A stretch of DNA of 64,000 nucleotides from G963666535 sp963666535 (GTDB lineage Bacteria > Bacillota > Clostridia > Oscillospirales > Oscillospiraceae), in assembly GCA_963666535.1 (NCBI GenBank), contig OY762913.1, positions 1,550,001 through 1,614,000 of the forward strand, in the 5' to 3' direction. Shown piece after piece: positions 16,932-25,347 of the stretch. Under the pieces are notes generated by a model, which saw nothing but the letters and a program-made list of their open reading frames with translations, was not told the origin of the DNA and searched no databases. Both the position numbers and the translations under genes were made by a program. Numbering within the stretch: the stretch's first letter is position 1; every line of letters begins with the position of its first letter.

Positions 16932-18170
16932 TCACAGTACCTTGGCCCCCTGCACCTCGCGGCAGCTATGCTCCTTGCCATCGCGCAGCACACGGACCTC
17001 CTGATCTGATCCGGCATGCTCAATGAAGCGCTTAACGATCACATCACAGAACTTCTCTTCGAGTTCAATGGTGTAACAGATTCTATTCTTACGCTCGCAC
17101 GCGATCAGTGTTGTGCCACTGCCTCCAAAGGGGTCAAGGACAATGCAGTTTGTCAGGCTTGAATTGATAATCGGGTGTTCAATTAGATCCACAGGCTTCA
17201 TCGTTGGGTGATCCGGATTCTTGGTTGGTCTGTCGAACTCCCATATCGTTGATTGCTTGCGGTCTGAATACCATTGGTGCTTGCCCTTCCTCTTCCATCC
17301 GAACAACACAGGCTCATGCTGCCACTGATATGGGCTTCGCCCCATAACAATGCTCTGCTTCTTCCAGACGCATGTGCCGGACAGGTAAAACCCTGCGTCG
17401 GCAAACGCTCTCCGGAAGTTCAGCCCTTCCGTATCGGCATGAAATACATAGATAGAAGCGTCCTGTGCCATCGCTGCTTCGGTGTTCTGGAACGCCGCGA
17501 GCAGGAAGGTATAGAACGCTTCGCTTGCCATATGATCATTCTTGAACTTGCCAGCAACGCCCTCATAGTCCACATTGTACGGAGGATCGGTGACCACAAG
17601 GTTTGCCAGTTTACCATCCATCAGCAGATCGAAGGTCTCTTTCTTCGTGCTGTCGCCACACACAAGCCGGTGCTGACCTAACAGCCAGAGATCCCCGCTC
17701 TTCGTGATCGGTAGTTTCTGCAGCTCAGCTTCAACGTCAAAGTTGTCCTCGGCAGGATCTGCGTCAGCCAGCTCTGCGAACAGAAGCTCCAGCTCCTTTT
17801 CATCGAATCCGGTAACCATTGCGTCCGCGCCCTCGCCGGTGATGTCCGACAATAGAATGACGAGCTTCTCCTCGTCCCATTCGCCAGTGATCTTGTTCAG
17901 TGCGATATTGAGCTGCTTTTCCTCGACCTCAGTCAGATCGACCACGCTGACCTCGCTTTCCTCAATACCGAGATCCAGCAGCACGCTGAGCCGCTGGTGA
18001 CCGCCGACCACATTCCCTGTAGTGCGGTTCCATACGATAGGCTCAACATTGCCGAAAGTAAGGATGGAACTCTTCAATTTTTCATACGCAGGATCGCCAG
18101 GGCGCAGCGCCTTACGGGGATTATACTGTGCCGGCCGAAGCTCCGAGAGCTTCATTTTCACTATTTCCAT
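16932..18170 (-). CDS. ParB-like domain fused to N4/N6 DNA methyltransferase
   Basis: Residues 1-110 of this 412-residue protein are a ParB/Srx-type nuclease domain (LRPAQYNPRKAL, GGHQR at 56-60). Residues ~150-390 are an amino-methyltransferase of the beta arrangement: DPPY at 195-198 (catalytic) and DPFGGSGTT at 346-354 (AdoMet binding). Such fusions are common in Firmicutes phages beside the terminase and probably modify phage DNA against restriction or mark packaging. GAGGAGCGC precedes the ATG. It is transcribed with the late genes. Confidence 0.9.
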   Translation of the reverse strand: MEIVKMKLSELRPAQYNPRKALRPGDPAYEKLKSSILTFGNVEPIVWNRTTGNVVGGHQRLSVLLDLGIEESEVSVVDLTEVEEKQLNIALNKITGEWDEEKLVILLSDITGEGADAMVTGFDEKELELLFAELADADPAEDNFDVEAELQKLPITKSGDLWLLGQHRLVCGDSTKKETFDLLMDGKLANLVVTDPPYNVDYEGVAGKFKNDHMASEAFYTFLLAAFQNTEAAMAQDASIYVFHADTEGLNFRRAFADAGFYLSGTCVWKKQSIVMGRSPYQWQHEPVLFGWKRKGKHQWYSDRKQSTIWEFDRPTKNPDHPTMKPVDLIEHPIINSSLTNCIVLDPFGGSGTTLIACERKNRICYTIELEEKFCDVIVKRFIEHAGSDQEVRVLRDGKEHSCREVQGAKVL

Positions 18171-18297
18171 GGATTTGCGCTCCTCATAGACTTCGTACCC
18201 GCTGCTGTCCGGTGGCGAACGAACAACCCGAGCCGGGAATCCCGCGCAAGGAGCGACGCGAGACCGTCGTTAAACAACCTCCTGCCCATAGAAATAA

Positions 18298-18322
18298 CCG
18301 TCCCCTGCAGAGCAGAGGACGG
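18298..18322 (-). terminator. Possible hairpin terminator between early and late genes
   Basis: CCGTCC (18298-18303) pairs with GGACGG (18317-18322), with an inner CTGC-AGA-GCAG. Read on the minus strand it is followed by TTATTT. It lies downstream of the regulator gene at 18401 and ahead of the methyltransferase gene. The T run is weak, so it may attenuate rather than stop. Confidence 0.45.
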
Positions 18323-18400
18323 CTGGCGTATGATTAAAATTTTACAAGCTTATTAAACCACAGCTTTGTATTCGCGGTCAAGTGCCGACTTTTTGCCCTG

Positions 18401-18949
18401 CTACTCACGCTCTATCCATTGGATGCCAAAAAGCAGGGCGCTCATTTTCTCACAGGCGGCATCAAGGTCCTTATACACCGTTCGGACGTCAATATTTTCC
18501 CGTTCTGCAATATCCGGCGCAGGTGATGGATAGTTGCCTAAGTACATTGCTTCGAGGACGCGATACCTTCGCTCGTCCTCCGGTCTTTTTGAAGACACGC
18601 AGATCGTCTGATAAGCCGACAGCATTGCATCAATGTGAGCGAGCATAATGGCAGATTTGGCTTTTGATGAAACGATAGCATCAACATCGATATCATGTTC
18701 GTTCTCCATAAGCCTCCGGAAAAAATCGTAATCCTCATTTTCTACCTCTGCCAGAGATGTGACAGCATCGCTGGCGTGGATCTTGATTTCCCGGTAATTT
18801 TTCATCAGCCGCTTAGTGTCGCGCAACCGCCGATCAGAGCGCCGCTTTTTTTCCTTTTCCTTTTCTTTTGCATACGCCTCGAGGGCGGCCTTTGTCCCTG
18901 CCTCGGCAGCCATGCGAATTATGTAATCTTGTGATTTATCTTTTGCCAT
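18401..18949 (-). CDS. ArpU/sigma-70-region-4-like phage late regulator
   Basis: The 182-residue protein starts with a highly charged Lys/Arg helix (EKEKEKKRRSDRRL) and ends in a helix-turn-helix of the sigma region 4 kind (RRYRVLEAMYL, APDIAERENIDVRTVYKDLDAAC). ArpU/RinA-type proteins with this layout activate late phage transcription, and the gene lies right at the early/late boundary. AAGGAGGATC precedes the ATG. Function is inferred from fold and position. Confidence 0.72.
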   Translation of the reverse strand: MAKDKSQDYIIRMAAEAGTKAALEAYAKEKEKEKKRRSDRRLRDTKRLMKNYREIKIHASDAVTSLAEVENEDYDFFRRLMENEHDIDVDAIVSSKAKSAIMLAHIDAMLSAYQTICVSSKRPEDERRYRVLEAMYLGNYPSPAPDIAERENIDVRTVYKDLDAACEKMSALLFGIQWIERE

Positions 18950-18972
18950 CAGCTTTGATCCTCCTTAGCCAA

Positions 18973-19416
18973 TTACTTTCTGCATTTAAGCCGTGGGTTT
19001 CCATTGTCAATTACCTTCTTTGCCTGCTCCGGGAAGGAAACCACTGCGGCAACCCCACCGGCCTCCCGGATTGCCTTTATGGTTTCCTCCTGTATTTTGG
19101 ATAGCTCCCCGATGAAGGGGCGCTTGATCTCGAAGCCGTAAAACCTGCCGTCGATGATGGCGCAGACATCCGGGATGCCCTGCCTGCTGTATGGGCCTGC
19201 AGCTGCTTTCCAAACGAAGGCCGAAGGGTAGGTTTCCTGTATCCACTTCATGACGGCGGTTTGGTAGTAGTTCTCCTTGGGGAGCGCTTTCCGCATGAGC
19301 TTGTCAAAGTCCGCGGCGCTGATCGGCTTTCCGGATGCCTCTTTGATCCAATCCAGCATTTCCGAGCGGGAAAGACGGCGGCTCTGCTGCCGGATGGCGA
19401 TAACGTCAGGAACCAT
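18973..19416 (-). CDS. VRR-NUC domain nuclease
   Basis: The C-terminal ~90 residues carry the VRR-NUC pattern: YYQTAVMKWIQETYP, then QGIPDVCAIIDGRFYGFEIKRP, where Asp and the Glu-x-Lys triplet are the metal-binding active residues. VRR-NUC proteins are PD-(D/E)XK-type nucleases, often next to phage replication and SNF2 genes. I take the ATG at 19416 (147 residues); an ATG 11 codons upstream (19449) is open but overlaps the HD gene further. Its role (recombination or branch cutting) is not settled. Confidence 0.8.
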   Translation of the reverse strand: MVPDVIAIRQQSRRLSRSEMLDWIKEASGKPISAADFDKLMRKALPKENYYQTAVMKWIQETYPSAFVWKAAAGPYSRQGIPDVCAIIDGRFYGFEIKRPFIGELSKIQEETIKAIREAGGVAAVVSFPEQAKKVIDNGNPRLKCRK

Positions 19417-20125
19417 AGGACGGTGCTTCTTCAAAGACCGGCTCCGCATCGCCTGCGGAGGAGTTATCTACATCCGGTGCCTGTCCCACATCGGTCTGGG
19501 CGAACGGCTCTTTGTTGCCGGCATCGTCCTCCATCATGCGGCTTGCCATCATGTCGGCGTTGTGAAGCGCCCAGACTGCCGGGTACATTTCGATGGCGTT
19601 TCCGAGCGCCAAGGTGTCCTGCGTGTCGGTGTATCCCATGTGCCACCAGATGGCGTACATTTCCCGGTTGCTCAGCTCTATGTACTGCTTAATGATCATG
19701 ACGCTCTTATCGCCGTGGCCAAGCGGCATTCTGTCCTTGACCGAGAAGTATGGGACCTTTTCCCATTTGCCGGTTTGCTCGTTTTTCGCGTTGCGGAGGC
19801 TCACCGTGTAGAAATAGGTCTTGCAAATGTCGTGCAGCAGGGCCATCACGAGTACACTCTCGTCTGGGATCGTGTCAATTACCGTTCCGGCCGCCCGGTA
19901 TTCCCACTGGCCGTCTTGTGTGGGGGTCATGCTACCCCGCAGCGCATCCAGCACATTGAGACTGTGCTGAAGGAGTCCTCCCTCGCAGGAGAGGTGATAC
20001 TTGGTGCTGGCCGGGGCCTCGTAAAAATCGCTTTTGCGGATGTAGGCCATGAGTTTATCAATACCGGGGCGCTGAACCTTCTCGATCTCCGCCTCGAATC
20101 GTGCGATCAGTGTTTTGATATCCAT
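19406..20125 (-). CDS. HD-domain phosphohydrolase
   Basis: This 239-residue protein has an HD metal site spread over GGLLQHSLNVLDAL (first His), MALLHDICKTYFY (His-Asp pair) and a later His/Asp region (GHGDKSVMIIKQYI, WWHMGY). HD domains hydrolyse nucleotides or nucleic-acid phosphodiesters. The frame extends 29 codons upstream, but the ATG at 20125 has AAAGGGG in place, and the longer start would overlap the acetyltransferase gene. The acidic C-terminal tail overlaps the nuclease gene. The phage substrate is not known. Confidence 0.78.
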   Translation of the reverse strand: MDIKTLIARFEAEIEKVQRPGIDKLMAYIRKSDFYEAPASTKYHLSCEGGLLQHSLNVLDALRGSMTPTQDGQWEYRAAGTVIDTIPDESVLVMALLHDICKTYFYTVSLRNAKNEQTGKWEKVPYFSVKDRMPLGHGDKSVMIIKQYIELSNREMYAIWWHMGYTDTQDTLALGNAIEMYPAVWALHNADMMASRMMEDDAGNKEPFAQTDVGQAPDVDNSSAGDAEPVFEEAPSYGS

Positions 20126-20139
20126 TTTCTGTTCCCCTT

Positions 20140-20697
20140 TCATACTGTTTTTCTTGGATTTGTATGCTTTCGAGCAAGTGAGCCAAGTCCTGAGCTCTCG
20201 ATCTTCGAACAATAATCTTCATAGAACATTTCGTACTCTTTTTCGTCCCGCATGATGCCGTCGGCCGTGATCACCGAGTCGCGTCGGATGCCCACGATTC
20301 GCCCGCCATACTTGGCGATTAGTTTGTCATAAAGATGCTCTGCCGGATTTCCGACGACGGCCACCCACTCGACCTTGCGAAAGTGATGCTTTGTGAAGAG
20401 CTCGGTGAGGAATTGGTAGAAATCCTTCGAGAAAACGAAATTGACCTTTCCAAAATTTATCGCCCCTATGTTTGATACTTTGTTAGATAGGCGGTCAATG
20501 TGAGCCCCGAAGTATCCGAGTATCTCGCCAGACGCTCCGACGCTGACCATTTGTATATTGTCCCATGAGCCGCTGTTGAGCTCGATCTTGTATTCCCACC
20601 AGTTGCTGACGTTGTAAAATTGATATTTCTCTTGAAATACGCAGGCCTGCCACGCTTTATTTAGAGCGTCCTGATTTGGATATGCGAGCTTTAACAT
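20140..20697 (-). CDS. GNAT-like acyltransferase, phage-borne
   Basis: The 185 residues fit the GNAT fold loosely: a helix-strand start, GASGEILGYFGAHID (strand 4 into the pantetheine region), VEWVAVVGNPAEHLYDKLIAKYGGRIVG (strand 5 and the helix, with final strand), and a C-terminal polar tail. No clear Q/RxxGxG/A loop is seen, so it may be a divergent or non-enzymatic member. A GGAGAAAATG site precedes the ATG, which overlaps the gene upstream by seven bases. Possibly a host- or phage-protein modifier; unproven. Confidence 0.55.
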   Translation of the reverse strand: MLKLAYPNQDALNKAWQACVFQEKYQFYNVSNWWEYKIELNSGSWDNIQMVSVGASGEILGYFGAHIDRLSNKVSNIGAINFGKVNFVFSKDFYQFLTELFTKHHFRKVEWVAVVGNPAEHLYDKLIAKYGGRIVGIRRDSVITADGIMRDEKEYEMFYEDYCSKIESSGLGSLARKHTNPRKTV

Positions 20698-21272
20698 TCT
20701 GCATTTTCTCCTTTCTGCGGGTCGTCCCCTATGTGAGGCGTGAAGGCGTAATTGATGGGATTATATTTGTTATCGATCCAGTAGCCGTACTCCGGGTTAT
20801 CCTTTCCGGGAAGCCAGAAGGCCTTTAGGATGTCGTTATAAATCCAGCGGTTGCCCAGATCGCCAGTCCATCTGTTGTGGCGCTGCCAATATGGGTCAAA
20901 GGCTTCATTGTAGAGACGCTCATACAGTTTACCAAGCAGGTCTTGGAACTGATCCATGTCCTGCCGATCGGTAAGCGAGGACCGCATCTGGTCATAGAGT
21001 CCGCCCGGCTGGCGCTCATCCTGCTTGATGGCGGCGATCTTCTTCTCCAGCCACTCATTCCCGGCCTTGTCGCCCGGATGCGTGGGAAATTTCAAAGTGT
21101 TGAAATATTCGGTGCAGTACCACTCCCCGAGGCTCTCAACCTCCGCCGCCAGCTGATTGTATGACTTGGCGTATTTAGTCCGGAGATCTTCGATAGAGAC
21201 CTTTTCCCGGTTTGCCTTGAGCCTTTCCAGCGCCTTTTCGAAGGCTGCGATCTTCTCTGCGATTTTGTCCAT
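20691..21272 (-). CDS. Conserved phage protein of unknown function
   Basis: I do not recognise this 193-residue protein. It starts with a coiled coil (IAEKIAAFEKALERLKANRE) and is rich in Trp and Tyr in its second half (PYWQRHNRWTGDLGNRW, YGYWIDNKYNPINYAF), suggesting a compact globular domain. The ATG at 21272 has AAAGGAGACGG upstream; the 64 codons further upstream cross the iteron region and are not credible. It is the first gene beyond the iterons. Confidence 0.6.
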   Translation of the reverse strand: MDKIAEKIAAFEKALERLKANREKVSIEDLRTKYAKSYNQLAAEVESLGEWYCTEYFNTLKFPTHPGDKAGNEWLEKKIAAIKQDERQPGGLYDQMRSSLTDRQDMDQFQDLLGKLYERLYNEAFDPYWQRHNRWTGDLGNRWIYNDILKAFWLPGKDNPEYGYWIDNKYNPINYAFTPHIGDDPQKGENAEC

Positions 21273-21307
21273 GGTTTCCGTCTCCTTTGCATAGCCGTTT
21301 TTGGGCT

Positions 21308-21597
21308 TGTTACACCTAATCCTCAAAAATAGGTGTAACAGCGCAACCATTTGAAACAGCGGGAGTTTTACGGCTCCACGTATCCTGTTACACCTAATTC
21401 TTGAAACACACCTTCTTTTTAGAAATTTTACACAACTTACAAAAAATCGTGAATCGTGCAGCATTTGCAGAATGCAATAAAAATAGGTGTAACAGGTGTA
21501 ACAGGTGTAACAGGTACTTAAAAGCCTTGATTTCTCAGCGGTTTGCGCATCGTTTGAAATGTTACACCTAATGTTACACCTAATTTTAGGTGTAACA
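21308..21597. repeat. Iteron cluster, nine copies of GGTGTAACA; candidate replication origin
   Basis: The 9-mer GGTGTAACA or its complement TGTTACACC occurs nine times: at 21308, 21332, 21386, three head-to-tail copies at 21486-21512, 21560, 21572 and 21589. Most copies extend to TTAGGTGTAACA. The last two form an inverted pair (arms of 11 bases). Between copies the sequence is AT-rich (21401-21485). Such clusters beside a primase/helicase gene usually form phage or plasmid origins bound by an initiator. That function is inference; the repeats are seen. Confidence 0.75.
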
Positions 21598-21608
21598 TTT
21601 TTTCGAGG

Positions 21609-24371
21609 TTAAAATGGAAGCTCTTCATCATTGCTATCAAGCTCGGTAAACTCTGAGATCGAGGTCTGCTTGTCCGACTGCTTCCAACCTGCCGGGATTT
21701 CGGATTCGTCCATTTCGTCCATATCGTCGATAGGATCTTTGTTCTCAGAGAGATTCCCGAGGAAGAATTCAACGAACCGACTGGTTCTATTCCCAAAGCG
21801 GCGGATTACAGAGTAAGTCTTCTTGCCGGAATTATCCGTCGTGGATGAAATTAACCCCTGCTCGGATAGGTACTTCATGGTTTTACGCGGCGAGTACCCG
21901 GCCTTCGTCAGTGCCTGGTTCAGCATCGAAGGGAATATGTATACCGTGTTCCCCGATTCGGAGAGCATGCCGAGACAGGTGCCTATGGCGCTTGTGCCGA
22001 AGTAAGCCTTGTTTGACAGTATCCAGTCCACTATGAACTGCGTCGCGTTTTCGTTCACGTCCGTAGAGTTGCCCTCCACCTGGTCAATGAGGATATTCGC
22101 CGCCATGCGCTTTGCTCTGGCCCAAGATTCCATGGTAATTCCCAACGGCTCCAGAATTTCCGAATTCGCTTCTGAATTTTGAATGGGGGTTTCATCTTTT
22201 GAGCCACCGAAGAGCCAGCTGTCAATAAGGGCGTCGGCCAGTGCGACCGTCGAGATCCCGGCAATGTGTGATCCGTTCTTCCCCTCGCTGATTGCCCGGA
22301 CATAACTCTGCATCTTTTCATATGCTTCACAGATTTGCCGCTCATGAAGTCCGATAATGCGCTCAACAAAGGCAGGGCCGGCCCAGCCGCAGTCCATGAC
22401 CGACTGCTGATGCATCAGCCCGGCGTCCTGTTCATTATCAAACGGTCCGCCATATATCTCCAGCACACGGGTGCTAACGCCCGTTTGCGTTGTATCCGTA
22501 CTGAGCGGCTCTTCGCCGGTTGCCAGCGCTATGGTGCGCCATTGGTGGGTAGTCTGAAGGCCGCCGCCCTTTGCACCTCTGATTTTGCCGGTGCCGGACG
22601 CGATCATGTAGACGATTTTCTCCAGCGTTCCCTGATTGTTTCCCGCGAGCTGCCGCTCATCGATGCCGAGGGGGAGATCGCAATAAAAAGCCGCTGTGCG
22701 CTCAAGGCCGACCTGCGTGGCGTTGAAATTCACCATCAGCCGTTCCGGGTCGCCCCATGCAGAGAGCGCCGCTTTCAGGGCGGCGGTCTTACCTCCCTTT
22801 GATCCGCCCCAGTTATATACAAAGAAGATCCGCTGCTTCACGATCCGCAGAAGCGGAGCCGCGAAGCTGGCCGCCAGGATAAACCTGAATTTGTCCCTCG
22901 CCCTGTGCGGTGCCATGTGCTCAATCCATTTCTCGAAGGTGCCGTTTTGACAATAAGCCGCCGCCATGCCACGCTGTGAAGGGTCTATATCCAGTGTGAT
23001 CCCCTCCGCGCGGCCCGGAAGAAATCGTCCGCCCGGCTGCCAGCCGAAGGTGCCGGTGGCGTCGGCCTTCGGGATGATGTCGATGTTCTCCGCTTCCAGT
23101 GAGCCAAGAAACCGCACCACCTGCTTGGCGTTCTCGCTGGTGATGGTGCAGCCCAGATCCGCAAGGGCTGTGATCGCCCGGCTGGAAAAGATTGTGGAGC
23201 GTGGGTATATAGCGGTGTTCCATTTATCGTCCCGCTTGAATGCGATCTCCATCTTCTCATCGCCGGTCTCCATACTTTTCAGGCGCTGCGTCAGGATGAT
23301 CGGTGTTCTGCAGATAGTGACCGGCGTGAACTTCTTCTCGTCGATTATGCTAATACCCTTCTCTGAGTAGATCCAGCCCTCGGGCTGCCGGAGATTGATT
23401 GGAGCGCCGGTGATCGCCTCCGGGACCAGATCCTTATCGAGATCGATCTTCTCGGCACCGTCGAGTGCCTCCCGGATCATCCTTGCCGCTTCTTCCTTGC
23501 CGTGCTTTATGTAGAGATCGGACGGGTCTTTCACACCAAGCCGTTCGCAACTCCAAAGGTACGCCTCTCCGATAAATCCGCCCTCTTTTAAGCCGCTGCA
23601 GACTTTTGCAACAAAGGTTTCCCCGCCCTTGTCAGGTTCTTTGTGGATATAAAGCTTCAGCTCCTGCAGAACATCCGCCTGCTGCGGCTTGAACATGGAC
23701 GCTCCGGCCACGCCGATGGCTGGAATACCCATATACCAGAGGCTTTGGCTGTCTGATTCGCCCTCAACCATGACGGCATAACCCACCTTGCGGATTTCCG
23801 GGATGCGCCATTCTCCATAGAGACAGATTTTCCCGCTGGAGCCATACTTCCATCTGAAATCCTTGTTTCCAAACCTTTTTCTGAAGGTGGATTCCTCTCC
23901 ATTAATGTCGAGGTACGGGATACGGAGGAATGTAGTGCCGTTCCGCTCCTTGCCCGTGCTGACATGGCAAGTATCCTGCAGGAAGTCTTCAGGCAGCCGC
24001 TTTTCAAAGGAATACTGCTCGGTGGTATAAGAGACCATGGCCGGATCTGCCTCACTGGCCTTTTGAGGACGTGCCGCTTTGGGGCTCTCCTGGCTCAGGC
24101 CGTATTTATCAAGAATAGCCTTGTAGGCGTCTTTGGTGTCCACCTTGTGATATTCCGCCCAAAAGGATACGAAATTCCCGCCCCGGTCCTCTGAGAAGCA
24201 GTGCCATTGCCCGGTCTTCAGGTCAACGGAGAAGCTGTTGTTTCTGTCTTCATGAAAAGGACATAACCCGGTGAGATTATCGCCGGTGATCTTGTGCTTC
24301 TCAATGACGGCGCTGTATTCCGCCTTATAATCGACGATTCTGTCCAGGTCAACCGCATTTCTTGCCGTCAT
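21609..24371 (-). CDS. Primase/helicase replication protein (CHC2 - Toprim - DUF927/P-loop)
   Basis: The 920-residue protein begins with a CHC2-like zinc finger (C37, H40, C58; the fourth ligand position is Glu61, not Cys), followed by a Toprim domain (VMVEGESDSQSLW, about residue 200). A DUF927-type helicase module follows, with FGWQPGGRFLP and the Walker A GGSKGGKT near residue 530. The C-terminal region has winged-helix-like KTMKYLSEQGLI and ends in DSNDEELPF, like an SSB tip. It probably both primes and unwinds phage DNA. It lies beside the iterons. Confidence 0.88.
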   Translation of the reverse strand: MTARNAVDLDRIVDYKAEYSAVIEKHKITGDNLTGLCPFHEDRNNSFSVDLKTGQWHCFSEDRGGNFVSFWAEYHKVDTKDAYKAILDKYGLSQESPKAARPQKASEADPAMVSYTTEQYSFEKRLPEDFLQDTCHVSTGKERNGTTFLRIPYLDINGEESTFRKRFGNKDFRWKYGSSGKICLYGEWRIPEIRKVGYAVMVEGESDSQSLWYMGIPAIGVAGASMFKPQQADVLQELKLYIHKEPDKGGETFVAKVCSGLKEGGFIGEAYLWSCERLGVKDPSDLYIKHGKEEAARMIREALDGAEKIDLDKDLVPEAITGAPINLRQPEGWIYSEKGISIIDEKKFTPVTICRTPIILTQRLKSMETGDEKMEIAFKRDDKWNTAIYPRSTIFSSRAITALADLGCTITSENAKQVVRFLGSLEAENIDIIPKADATGTFGWQPGGRFLPGRAEGITLDIDPSQRGMAAAYCQNGTFEKWIEHMAPHRARDKFRFILAASFAAPLLRIVKQRIFFVYNWGGSKGGKTAALKAALSAWGDPERLMVNFNATQVGLERTAAFYCDLPLGIDERQLAGNNQGTLEKIVYMIASGTGKIRGAKGGGLQTTHQWRTIALATGEEPLSTDTTQTGVSTRVLEIYGGPFDNEQDAGLMHQQSVMDCGWAGPAFVERIIGLHERQICEAYEKMQSYVRAISEGKNGSHIAGISTVALADALIDSWLFGGSKDETPIQNSEANSEILEPLGITMESWARAKRMAANILIDQVEGNSTDVNENATQFIVDWILSNKAYFGTSAIGTCLGMLSESGNTVYIFPSMLNQALTKAGYSPRKTMKYLSEQGLISSTTDNSGKKTYSVIRRFGNRTSRFVEFFLGNLSENKDPIDDMDEMDESEIPAGWKQSDKQTSISEFTELDSNDEELPF

Positions 24372-24421
24372 CCACTCTCACCGCCCTTTCGCTGTATATT
24401 TCCATAGGCTGCTCCCGTCAT

Positions 24422-24447
24422 GCGGGGGTACCTTGCGGTACCCCCGC
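24422..24447. repeat. Perfect 11-bp inverted repeat between replication genes
   Basis: GCGGGGGTACC (24422-24432) and GGTACCCCCGC (24437-24447) are separated by four bases. The hairpin lies between the SSB-like gene and the primase gene on the same strand. No T run follows, so it is more likely an mRNA processing or protein site than a terminator. Confidence 0.6.
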
Positions 24448-24471
24448 GATTGCAATTCTTCGCTTACTCAG

Positions 24472-25332
24472 TTAATCCTTGAAGGGCAGGTCATCTGCCG
24501 GGGAAACCTCGGTAAACTCGGCCTCGCCGGCCGTCTCATCCGATTGCTCCGGATCGGCGGCAGCTTCATGCGCAGACGGCGTCACTGCGTTATGGTCGTT
24601 CAAGGTGATTGCCATTTCCGTATACTTGCCCTTGATCTGACGACGTAGCTCCTTGGCCATCCCAGAAGCCGAAGGAGGAAGGATGCCTTTCTTTTCGATA
24701 GTTACCTTGCTGTAGGCGATTCCGCCGGAGTTAGTCGCCTTTTCAAGCTTGAAGGAGACGATCAGGCCGGTGTAGGGAATGCCCTTGGTTCCCATGATCC
24801 GGGCGAGCTGCTTGTTTACATCCTTGATGGACGTGGGCGGGACGGTCAGAAGGTAGAGGTTCGGGTCATTGTCCATCATGATGTAAACGCGGCGCATATT
24901 CTTGCAGGCCTTGCCTTTACCGCCCTTGATGTCGGTACCGTAAGCGTTGAGGGGGCAATGTTCGCAGTCGCAGACTTCGCCGGTGTCGTTGCGAATGCCG
25001 ACCTTCCCGTCCATGCTGGAGCAAACCGGAATTTTGTCGCCGTCGTCTCCGGAGCCGTACTCCTTTTCCCAGTAAGCGTTGAGGCGATGGGTGAAGACGA
25101 TCACGCCGCTGACTTCCTTCATGTACTCGACATCGTCCTCATCGTCGCCCTGCACCTCGTAGGCAAGACCGCCGCCGGAGGGGATTTTGACCATGCGGCA
25201 GGAAATGCCGCTTTCGCTGTCCAGATCCTCCATCTGGTCCTGAAGCTCCGCCATCAGTTCCGGGTCCATGCCCTCAAAGCGGTTTGCGATTTTGAAGCTG
25301 TCCATCACAGCAAGTTCCGTTTTCTTAGCCAT
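24472..25332 (-). CDS. Phage single-strand DNA-binding-like protein with acidic tip
   Basis: This 286-residue protein is not a plain SSB, but it ends with an acidic, disordered tail finishing DDLPFKD, close to the SSB C-terminal tip DDIPF. Four cysteines (VCDCEHCPLNAYG plus ACKNM) may bind zinc near residues 120-150. The middle has strands suited to an OB-like fold (PNLYLLTVPPTSI, IPYTGLIVSFKLE). It is next to the primase. The ATG at 25332 has AGGAGG nine to ten bases upstream; an ATG two codons earlier is too close to it. Confidence 0.6.
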   Translation of the reverse strand: MAKKTELAVMDSFKIANRFEGMDPELMAELQDQMEDLDSESGISCRMVKIPSGGGLAYEVQGDDEDDVEYMKEVSGVIVFTHRLNAYWEKEYGSGDDGDKIPVCSSMDGKVGIRNDTGEVCDCEHCPLNAYGTDIKGGKGKACKNMRRVYIMMDNDPNLYLLTVPPTSIKDVNKQLARIMGTKGIPYTGLIVSFKLEKATNSGGIAYSKVTIEKKGILPPSASGMAKELRRQIKGKYTEMAITLNDHNAVTPSAHEAAADPEQSDETAGEAEFTEVSPADDLPFKD

Positions 25333-25347
25333 TTTCATATCCTCCTA

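Noticed and set aside
18171..18288. Small frame ahead of the ParB-methyltransferase gene
   Set aside because: It has no ribosome site and an Arg/Ala-rich composition typical of a shadow frame.
21301..21600. CRISPR array at the repeated 9-mers
   Set aside because: Repeats are too short, in both orientations and without regular spacers; iterons explain them better.
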